DNA of 10,441 bases from contig CAZXFJ010000036.1 of the NCBI GenBank assembly GCA_964640435.1, positions 1 to 10,441 of the forward strand, in the 5' to 3' direction. Made by a program: the position numbers and the translations under genes. This stretch comes from GWA1-39-11 sp964640435 (lineage in GTDB: Bacteria > Patescibacteriota > Microgenomatia > Levybacterales > GWA1-39-11). The notes under the pieces were generated by a model. The model was not told the origin of the DNA and did no database searches. It was given only the letters and a program-made list of their open reading frames with translations. Of the stretch, positions 5,320-10,441 are shown one piece after another; positions within the stretch are counted from its first letter, which is position 1; each line of letters begins with the position of its first letter.

Positions 5320-5775
5320 ATGAAAAAGAAAAATAGTACAAAAAATAGATTACTGTTTGTTTTAATTATCGTAGCCATGGCTTTTTCTGTAGTATTTTTC
5401 TTAGATATGCATTATTCAAAACAATTAACTAACACCTCCACCGTTACCCCTATGCCTACTCTTGCAAACCCAGCATCTGTAAATTGTGTCAAAAAAGGTG
5501 GAACACTCGTAATTCGTACAAATGGTTCTGGCGGACAATATGGACTATGTCAGTTTGATGACAATATGGCATGTGAAGAATGGGCAATGATGCGAGGCGA
5601 TTGCCCTGTTGGAGGAATTAATACAATCGGATATGACAATATTGAACAAATGTACTGTGCTTGGTCCGGAGGAAAAACAACAGCAACCGCGGATGCAACA
5701 TGTACACTACCTGGTGGAAAAATTTGCTCTGATTCAGCTTACTACAACGGGACCTGCCCTACCTACGGAAACTAA
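5320..5775 (+). CDS. Exported protein with two DUF333 domains
   Basis: The 151-residue product has an N-terminal membrane anchor or signal (about 10-29) and a Thr/Pro-rich linker, then two DUF333 units. The first, 'NPASVNCVKKGGTLVIR' to 'CEEWAMMRGDC' (50-95), is canonical. The second, 'YDNIEQMYCAWSGGKTT' to 'CSDSAYYNGTC' (105-146), is more diverged. The eight cysteines (56, 77, 85, 95, 113, 128, 136, 146) fit two disulphides per domain. DUF333 proteins are small secreted proteins sometimes labelled putative hemolysin or protease-inhibitor-like, without proof for this kind. It is the last gene of the 4151 unit, and its stop overlaps by four bases the stop of the convergent channel gene. Confidence 0.88.
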   Translation: MKKKNSTKNRLLFVLIIVAMAFSVVFFLDMHYSKQLTNTSTVTPMPTLANPASVNCVKKGGTLVIRTNGSGGQYGLCQFDDNMACEEWAMMRGDCPVGGINTIGYDNIEQMYCAWSGGKTTATADATCTLPGGKICSDSAYYNGTCPTYGN

Positions 5776-6446
5776 GTAATTATTAAATTATCCGGATTAT
5801 CAATCTGCTTATTCTTATTTAGTCTTGCAAATAAAACTATTCCTAAAATAACAAACACCCATGAAAATTGTGCCAACAATGGATCTACAAATGAAATTGG
5901 AATTGCCAAAGCAAAAACAACTGGTGAAATTGCATATTTAATATTGTAGTACTTAATAGTTCGTTCGCTCACCTTTTTATCTATTAATTTGTGGCCATTT
6001 GAAGCATAAATCCAAATAACGTAATTAAGTAAGCCAACAAGCGCAAGAGATGCTGAATAGAATGCAACTACAAATGGAATTTCGCTGTGATCCCCATAAA
6101 GATCAACTGGGAAGGGAAGAAATGCAACGGAAATAAGAAGCAGAATATTTAGCCAAACAATCATCCTATTATAGTGCTTGATATATGCAAAGATTGCATG
6201 ATGTTCAAGCCAATAATGACCGATAACAAAAAAGGTAATAATATTTGCCAAGTACTGTGGCCATAAGTTAACTATTGCTGTAGGAAGCTCTTGACCAAGA
6301 GCGACAGAATTTAAAACAGGTACATCGATTTTCAAAACAAGAAGAGTTGCAGCAAATGCAAAGATTGCATCTGAAAAATTCATTACACGTCCAGAGTCTA
6401 TTAAATCAAAATTACCTGCCTGCTTCTTTTCAGAGGGAGTTTCCAT
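5772..6446 (-). CDS. TMEM175-family potassium channel
   Basis: The 224-residue, six-helix protein is of the bacterial TMEM175 (DUF1211) type. Members form tetrameric potassium-selective channels with a hydrophobic gate, lacking the T-V-G-Y-G filter. The signature is in helix 1: 'RVMNFSDAIFAFAATLLVL' (20-38), the conserved R-x-x-x-F-S-D block. Further family marks are 'FFVIGHYWLEHHAIF' (72-86) and 'NILLLISVAFLPFPVD' (100-115). Length is as expected for a one-repeat bacterial member. It is the second gene of a pair: its ATG shares a base with the TAA of the sensor-like gene upstream (TAATG), so the two are probably translated together. Channel family is clear; in vivo role unknown. Confidence 0.93.
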   Translation of the reverse strand: METPSEKKQAGNFDLIDSGRVMNFSDAIFAFAATLLVLKIDVPVLNSVALGQELPTAIVNLWPQYLANIITFFVIGHYWLEHHAIFAYIKHYNRMIVWLNILLLISVAFLPFPVDLYGDHSEIPFVVAFYSASLALVGLLNYVIWIYASNGHKLIDKKVSERTIKYYNIKYAISPVVFALAIPISFVDPLLAQFSWVFVILGIVLFARLNKNKQIDNPDNLIIT

Positions 6447-6997
6447 TAATTTCCGAAGATTCTAGAATTTGAAATTATAATTGCTCCTACTACAGTGCCC
6501 TTTAGATCCTTGAAGGGGATAACAGTCTGCTCTATGCCATTTGGATAGTCAACGCTTTTCTCGTTAAATGTCTGTGGGAGTCCTGTTTCAAAAGCATGTT
6601 TTATTTCACCTTTTGAATCATATGTGTAAACGGTACCAACATTTGCTGCGATAGAATCGGCCAAGATCTTTTTAGTCGTGTCTACTACAACAATGTCTCT
6701 TCCCGTTTGACGACTTAAGCCTTGAATATACTCCTCAAGTGGAGCTGGTTGTTTGAGTATTGGGTTATTTGCAGGAACTGAAACGATTGTTGTTGCTATC
6801 ATTTGTCCATCTTCGATAGAATTGAGAACTTTATATTGTCTCGTCATATTTTGAGACTGAACAACATATGAATTCCATTTAGCTTTTGAGGAAATGAGTT
6901 TAATACCTACTAGTAAAACTAATACAAATAGGATGAAAAGACCAAGGTGAAAGTGATGATGACTGTGATCGCGGTGGGCAGATTTACTTTCGGGCAT
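6446..6997 (-). CDS. Membrane-anchored Cache/PAS-like extracytoplasmic sensor protein
   Basis: The 183-residue product has a His-rich N-terminus with six histidines between residues 8 and 17, one membrane helix at about 18-35, then a single extracytoplasmic domain. Its pattern is that of a small Cache/PAS-like fold: 'YIQGLSRQTGRDIVVVDTTK' (90-109), 'ILADSIAANVGTVY', an acidic/aromatic ligand loop about 135-155, then 'GIEQTVIPFKDLKGTVVGAI' (154-173). No kinase, methyl-acceptor or cyclase domain follows, so any signal must pass to a partner. The TAATG-coupled TMEM175 channel is the obvious candidate (inference). The cytoplasmic His cluster could bind metal. The start is supported by a TTGACA promoter at ideal spacing. 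Confidence 0.75.
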   Translation of the reverse strand: MPESKSAHRDHSHHHFHLGLFILFVLVLLVGIKLISSKAKWNSYVVQSQNMTRQYKVLNSIEDGQMIATTIVSVPANNPILKQPAPLEEYIQGLSRQTGRDIVVVDTTKKILADSIAANVGTVYTYDSKGEIKHAFETGLPQTFNEKSVDYPNGIEQTVIPFKDLKGTVVGAIIISNSRIFGN

Positions 6998-7003
6998 AAT
7001 ATT

Positions 7004-7032
7004 ATTAAGAAACTTTTAGGAAAGTTTGTCAA
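7004..7032 (-). promoter_or_regulatory. Promoter TTGACA-17-CTTAAT, six bases from ATG
   Basis: On the minus strand a consensus -35 TTGACA (7032-7027), a 17-base spacer and a 4/6 -10 CTTAAT (7009-7004) end six bases before ATG at 6997. The -35 lies just downstream of the cofE-like stop, so the sensor-channel pair can be transcribed independently of the operon upstream. Confidence 0.5.
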
Positions 7033-7039
7033 TACCCTC

Positions 7040-7780
7040 CTACTTACCTTTCTTCCAGGGCACACTTTTAAGAAACGTTGAATAAACATCCTCATCTATA
7101 TCAATTTTTAGTGATTTAAGCTCCTCCAAGGTTGGGTTTCTGTCTTGAAATTCTACAAATGGTATATCTGTAATAACGGCAAGTGGTGTTTGCTCTATTC
7201 CTTCCCCCATAACAAGACCTGCTGCTCCTGCAAGACCATCTGAAATTGCTACCTGTGTCATTTTTAAGTTACGGCCAAATAAATCAGGTGTACCAATAAG
7301 GCTGTTTAATGCATTGAATCCGCTATGAGCTATGGGCAAAACTGTTACTCCCCAACGAAGTGGTGTTGTTTTACTATCAGTAATTATTACGCCGACTTTT
7401 TTTAAGTTGAACCTTTTTGTTAAGTATTCTCTTATCCTATTTGCAGTCTCTTGAGGACTTTTTGGCCATAAAACAAAGTATCCATTAGTATTTGATTCAT
7501 CAATACCAGCTGTTGCGGCAAGAATATTATTCTTTACGGTAATATATACTCCATATTTATTTTCTTCTTTTGGAAGATAAAGATCTGCCTCTTCACGAAC
7601 AAGCACGTCTTTTGTCTTCTCATCAACTGAGACCATATTTCCTTCACAAATGGCAACAATTTTACTTGTTACTGCAAGAACTGAATTCTCCTCCATTTTT
7701 GTAACGTATTTATCCAATAAATCAAATAAATCAATTGAATCTTTTGTAATTTTTTCTGTCTTTATGGCAACTATATTCAT
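7040..7780 (-). CDS. cofE: CofE-family gamma-glutamyl ligase (F420-0 or folate type)
   Basis: The 246-residue product is a CofE/FbiB-N ligase (PF01996), the GTP-dependent family that adds L-glutamate to coenzyme F420-0. The motifs are 'AGIDESN' (91-97), 'VIITDSKTTPLRWG' (131-144) in place of the usual I-T-D-T-x-G-R-P-x-R-x-G, 'DLFGRNLKMTQVAISD' (166-181) and 'GLVMGEG' (188-194). The variant G-R-P position suggests a non-F420 substrate. CofE homologues are known to replace folylpolyglutamate synthase FolC in chlamydiae. The directly preceding gene (ATGA overlap) is a RibD/DHFR-like reductase, so folate polyglutamylation is the better guess here. Family assignment is firm; substrate is inference. 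Confidence 0.9.
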   Translation of the reverse strand: MNIVAIKTEKITKDSIDLFDLLDKYVTKMEENSVLAVTSKIVAICEGNMVSVDEKTKDVLVREEADLYLPKEENKYGVYITVKNNILAATAGIDESNTNGYFVLWPKSPQETANRIREYLTKRFNLKKVGVIITDSKTTPLRWGVTVLPIAHSGFNALNSLIGTPDLFGRNLKMTQVAISDGLAGAAGLVMGEGIEQTPLAVITDIPFVEFQDRNPTLEELKSLKIDIDEDVYSTFLKSVPWKKGK

Positions 7781-8307
7781 TTTTCTACTGTGTATTTTAA
7801 CAAAATTGTTCCGGTGTCATTTAGTTGTTTAATTTCTTCGGTGTTAAGTTTAATATTTAAATCGTCTTCTGCAAAAAGACTTTTACCTTCACCAAATATT
7901 ATTGGCTCAATAGTTAAATAAATTTCATCTATTAATTTGTCTTTTGCAAAAGAGGAAAATATTTCTGCTCCTCCTACGAGTAAGATCTCATCAAATTTTT
8001 TCAATCTATTTTTAATAAGCTCTTTTGGTGATTCTGATGAGAACTCCAAAACTTCAGGAATTTCATTTTCTGAATATTTTTGAGGGTTACTTGTTAAAAC
8101 AATTCTTAACTTATCCTTTTCTTTTAAATTAAAACTATCTTTTATAGCATTGTATGTGCCAGAGCCCATTACAATAACCTCTGCATTCATTCGCATTTGA
8201 GAAAAAAAATCTTGATCCTCTTTGGATGTCCATTTATAAATATTGGAATCAAGGCCGTTTGTTAACTTACCGTCAAGCGAAGTTACTGCGATCATTACAA
8301 CTTTCAT
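7777..8307 (-). CDS. RibD C-terminal/dihydrofolate reductase-like reductase
   Basis: The 176-residue NADPH-dependent reductase is of the RibD_C/DHFR superfamily. The motifs are 'SLDGKL' (10-15) with 'W-T-S-K-E-D' (26-31) at the substrate side, 'VIVMGSGTYNAI' (44-55), the 'LVGGAEIFSSF' (110-120) cofactor loop and 'IEPIIFGEGKSLF' (133-145). There is no deaminase domain, so it is not a complete RibD. Such stand-alone members are often annotated as dihydrofolate reductase and some have that activity. Followed by an ATGA-overlapping CofE-like ligase, the likely job is making tetrahydrofolate or another pterin. The ribosome-binding site AGGAG (8318-8322) overlaps the stop of yhhQ, ten bases before ATG. 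It is the only gene in the window ending in TGA. Confidence 0.88.
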   Translation of the reverse strand: MKVVMIAVTSLDGKLTNGLDSNIYKWTSKEDQDFFSQMRMNAEVIVMGSGTYNAIKDSFNLKEKDKLRIVLTSNPQKYSENEIPEVLEFSSESPKELIKNRLKKFDEILLVGGAEIFSSFAKDKLIDEIYLTIEPIIFGEGKSLFAEDDLNIKLNTEEIKQLNDTGTILLKYTVEK

Positions 8308-8317
8308 AAGTTAAATA

Positions 8318-8322
8318 CTCCT
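8318..8322 (-). promoter_or_regulatory. Intra-operon Shine-Dalgarno AGGAG
   Basis: AGGAG on the minus strand overlaps the yhhQ stop codon TAG (8323-8321) and lies ten bases before the reductase ATG at 8307. It shows that internal operon genes use Shine-Dalgarno initiation although the first gene appears leaderless. Confidence 0.6.
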
Positions 8323-8977
8323 ATCTAGATTTCTTAAGCCATTTTACACCGAGGTAAGCAAATGGGGTTTCAAGAACTGACATAACACATTTTAAGAACC
8401 AATATGGCAAGATTATGCTTAAAAGAAATGGCCAATTTTCTGCAAACGGCTTATCAAATGCATAAAATGCTAGGGTCATAAAAATAAAGGTATCTGCTCC
8501 TTGAGCAATAAAATTTGAAACATTATTTCTAAACCACAATGCCTTTTTACCAAATTTTTCGCGTATCTTTACAAAGATAAAAACGTCAGTAAATTCGGAA
8601 ATAATAAAAGCAGTTAGTGATGCTGCTGAAATTCTTGCAGATAGCTTAAATACAGCTTCATAGTGAGGCTCCATTGCGGCGAAGCGCATAGATGGCGGAA
8701 GACTTGTTGCAATCATTGAAAATGTAAAAATTAAGAAAACAACGATAAGTCCCGAGCGAACAACACTTCTTGCGCGATCTTTACCATAAACTTCAACAAT
8801 AATGTCGTTGATCGTAAATATTAAAGGAAGAATTAAAATAGCTACTGAAGCGTTAAATTGATAGCCTAAAATTTTTATGAGGGGAAATGTCTTTGCTCCC
8901 ATCATTTCAGCAACACAAATACAGAAAATATATACAGAAACTAGTAGATCAAATTTCTCAATTTTAAATAAATTCAT
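8321..8977 (-). CDS. yhhQ: Queuosine-precursor transporter, YhhQ/QPTR family
   Basis: The 218-residue inner-membrane importer is of the YhhQ (DUF165/VUT) family, which takes up preQ0, preQ1 or queuine for tRNA wobble-base modification. It has about six membrane helices. The signatures are 'NDIIVEVYGKDRARSVV' (57-73), 'FRNNVSNFIAQGADTFIF' (149-166) with the conserved N-x-x-S-x-x-x-x-Q-x-x-D-T pattern, and 'VLETPFAYLG' (201-210). I chose the ATG at 8975-8977 instead of the adjacent GTG, because it is preceded by a -10 at exactly six bases. It heads an operon with the reductase (13-base gap) and CofE-like genes. A tRNA-guanine transglycosylase is not in the window, so which precursor is imported cannot be told. 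Confidence 0.93.
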   Translation of the reverse strand: MNLFKIEKFDLLVSVYIFCICVAEMMGAKTFPLIKILGYQFNASVAILILPLIFTINDIIVEVYGKDRARSVVRSGLIVVFLIFTFSMIATSLPPSMRFAAMEPHYEAVFKLSARISAASLTAFIISEFTDVFIFVKIREKFGKKALWFRNNVSNFIAQGADTFIFMTLAFYAFDKPFAENWPFLLSIILPYWFLKCVMSVLETPFAYLGVKWLKKSR

Positions 8978-8992
8978 CACAGCATTTTAACA
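8978..8992 (-). promoter_or_regulatory. Extended -10 TGTTAAAAT, six bases from yhhQ ATG
   Basis: On the minus strand TGT-TAAAAT (8992-8984), 5/6 to TATAAT with a TGn extension, ends six bases before ATG at 8977. No good -35 at 16-18 bases. Confidence 0.55.
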
Positions 8993-9002
8993 AATAATAA
9001 GC

Positions 9003-9031
9003 TTTAAAGATAGATACTCGATTGATATAAT
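9003..9031 (+). promoter_or_regulatory. Promoter TTTAAA-17-TATAAT with TGn, six bases from ATG
   Basis: TTTAAA (9003-9008), a 17-base spacer ending in TGA, and a perfect TATAAT (9026-9031) end six bases before ATG 9038. The -35 is identical to that of the gene at 1513. This is the clearest leaderless-type promoter in the window. It is back to back with the yhhQ promoter in a 60-base gap. Confidence 0.7.
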
Positions 9032-9037
9032 ATTGAA

Positions 9038-10441
9038 ATGCTCCGTATTGCTACTGCAATCGATAACCTCCTTAACTCAATAACGATGTACAGGCTCGTC
9101 TTGTACGGTCTTTTATTAATTGCTTCCGTAGCGATCCTACTAGGTTTTTTTAAACTAATTGCCTTTTCAGCTGCTGATCAAATAGTTACCCTATTCGTAA
9201 TATTAGTAGTAAGCGTTGCCACAAATTTTGTTTTCTCAAAGCTCCTGAAAGCAGCAACTAATTTTGAGTCAACATATATAACAGCGCTCATTCTTTTTCT
9301 CATATTTCTTCCTGCTTCATCTATTAAAGATCTGCAAATTGCAGCAGCAGCCTCATTTATTGCAATAGCATCAAAATATGTTTTGGCTTTCAAACGAAAA
9401 CACATATTTAATCCTGTTGCGATTTCAGCGGTAATACTTGGCCTGGCAGGTTTTGGATATGCAATATGGTGGGTGGCAAATCCCTATCTACTAATTCCGG
9501 TAACCGTTGTCGGACTTCTTATTGTCAGAAAGATAAGAAAATTTAAATTATTTCTAACTTATACAGCCACTACTCTTATAACAATGCTGTTATTCGGTTT
9601 TAAGAATGGAGTATCTGCTCAAGAAATATTGTCAGTAGGAATTCTTTCTTACCCAGTTGTATTTTTTGGAACAATAATGCTCACCGAGCCCCAAACAACT
9701 CCACCAACAAAAAAACTTCAAATTATTTATGCGGTCTTAGTTGGATTTTTATTTGGTGCACAATATCATATTGGCCCTTTTACAGCAACTCCAGAACTTG
9801 CCCTTGTTGTTGGTAACATATTTACATATTTTGTTTCTTCAAAAAAACTTTTTCTTAAACTTGAATCAAAAAACCAAATCGCAAAAGACACTTTTGAATT
9901 TGTTTTTAGCGGAAAGGGAAATTTTAAATTCACTGCTGGGCAATATCTTGAATGGACATTATCCAGTGTTCCTTTTGATAGTCGTGGAGAAAGAAGATAC
10001 TTTACTATTGCATCCTCACCACAAGATACTAACATAAAACTTGGAATAAAAATGTATCCAAACCCTAGTGCTTTTAAAAGAAGACTTATTGAGATGAAAA
10101 AAGGAGACGTAATAATCGCTTCTCAACTTTCTGGAGACTTTACTCTTTCAAATGAAAAACAGGATAGATATGTTTTTATTGCAGGAGGAATTGGAATAAC
10201 TCCATTTGTGAGTATCATTGAAGATCTCTTGAATCGAAAAATAAAAAAAGATATTACCATCTTCTATTCAAATAAAACTACCGATGAAATTGCTTACAAA
10301 GACATTCTAAAAAGAGCTGAAAAAGAAATTAATCTAAAAGTTGTTTATCTAATTGGAGAAGAAGCAAAACCAAGTAACTGGGACGGTGAGGTAGGAAGAA
10401 TAACAGAAACGATTATTCAAAAACATGTCAAGAATATAAAT
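9038..10441 (+). CDS. NqrB/RnfD-like membrane domain fused to ferredoxin-NAD(P) reductase module (3' partial)
   Basis: The frame runs open from ATG 9038 to the window end (468 codons, no stop). Residues 1-268 are a polytopic membrane domain like NqrB/RnfD: 'ESTYITALILFLIFLPASS' (77-95), 'KHIFNPVAIS' (121-130) and 'MLTEPQTTPPT' (214-224), the last matching the family's T-D-P-x-x-S-P block. Residues 270-468 are an FNR-type module with 'FKFTAGQYLEW', the FAD motif 'RRYFTIASSP' (319-328) and the NAD(P) loop 'AGGIGITPF' (382-390); the final C-G-P-P-type segment is expected beyond the edge. The covalent-FMN motif S-G-A-T of NqrB/RnfD is not seen. It probably passes electrons from NAD(P)H via FAD to a membrane acceptor. 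Acceptor and any ion pumping are unknown. Confidence 0.88.
   Translation, partial: MLRIATAIDNLLNSITMYRLVLYGLLLIASVAILLGFFKLIAFSAADQIVTLFVILVVSVATNFVFSKLLKAATNFESTYITALILFLIFLPASSIKDLQIAAAASFIAIASKYVLAFKRKHIFNPVAISAVILGLAGFGYAIWWVANPYLLIPVTVVGLLIVRKIRKFKLFLTYTATTLITMLLFGFKNGVSAQEILSVGILSYPVVFFGTIMLTEPQTTPPTKKLQIIYAVLVGFLFGAQYHIGPFTATPELALVVGNIFTYFVSSKKLFLKLESKNQIAKDTFEFVFSGKGNFKFTAGQYLEWTLSSVPFDSRGERRYFTIASSPQDTNIKLGIKMYPNPSAFKRRLIEMKKGDVIIASQLSGDFTLSNEKQDRYVFIAGGIGITPFVSIIEDLLNRKIKKDITIFYSNKTTDEIAYKDILKRAEKEINLKVVYLIGEEAKPSNWDGEVGRITETIIQKHVKNIN

Noticed and set aside
7716..7733. Two tandem copies of AATAAATCA
   Set aside because: Inside cofE-like coding sequence for Asp/Leu-rich residues in AT-rich DNA; no sign of a longer array.
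7040..7780. Coenzyme F420 biosynthesis as the role of the CofE-like gene
   Set aside because: No other F420 gene nearby, a diverged key segment, and operon linkage to a RibD/DHFR-like reductase favour folate; kept only as an alternative.
9178..10035. Open frames on the minus strand at 9178-9405 and 9766-10035, and a plus frame at 9741-10037
   Set aside because: All lie inside the continuous NqrB/RnfD-FNR frame, which has clear family motifs on both sides; they have no motifs or start signals.
1..10441. UGA recoding as in Gracilibacteria/Absconditabacteria, and tRNA, CRISPR, IS or phage elements
   Set aside because: No frame contains an internal TGA and one gene ends in TGA; no cloverleaf, repeat array, transposase or terminal inverted repeat was found.

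Overview
The window is AT-rich, with short, tightly packed bacterial genes on both strands. Several of its families recur in small-genome uncultured bacteria: a CofE-like ligase beside a RibD-type reductase, an NqrB/RnfD-FNR fusion, DUF4230, DUF333 and a stand-alone NIF3 insert domain. I read it as a chromosomal segment of a Candidate Phyla Radiation (Patescibacteria) bacterium, possibly Microgenomates; this is inference, as no rRNA or ribosomal protein gene is present. Stop codons are TAA and TAG plus one TGA, and no reading frame needs TGA recoding. I see no tRNA, CRISPR array, IS element or phage gene, and no gene-free stretch above about 100 bases.

Layout. Bases 1-815: 3' part of a C39-like peptidase fold with TPR repeats, closed by a hairpin-plus-T terminator. 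874-1419 (-) and 1513-1902 (+): divergent exported proteins sharing a 93-base control region with dyads. 1958-2218 (+): small membrane protein. 3157-2220 (-): DUF4230 protein coupled by TAATG to a NIF3-insert domain protein. 3216-3620 (+): MliC-like lysozyme-inhibitor fold. 4077-3622 (-): BCP/PrxQ peroxiredoxin. 4151-5775 (+): three overlapping or nearly touching genes for a membrane-anchored CPC protein, a pore-loop-like membrane protein and a tandem DUF333 protein. 6997-5772 (-): membrane-anchored Cache/PAS-like sensor coupled by TAATG to a TMEM175-family potassium channel. 8977-7040 (-): queuosine-precursor transporter YhhQ, RibD/DHFR-like reductase, CofE-family gamma-glutamyl ligase. 9038-10441 (+): NqrB/RnfD-like membrane domain fused to a ferredoxin-NAD(P) reductase module, cut by the window end.

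Two themes stand out. First, seven of ten genes that head a transcription unit have a -10-like hexamer ending exactly six bases before ATG, which would place the transcript start on the A of ATG (leaderless mRNA). Genes inside operons instead use stop-start overlaps or a Shine-Dalgarno sequence. Second, the yhhQ-reductase-CofE operon makes best sense as folate reduction and polyglutamylation plus queuosine-precursor salvage, not F420 synthesis. Much of the rest is cell-envelope: exported or membrane proteins, including a possible lysozyme defence and a sensor-channel pair.
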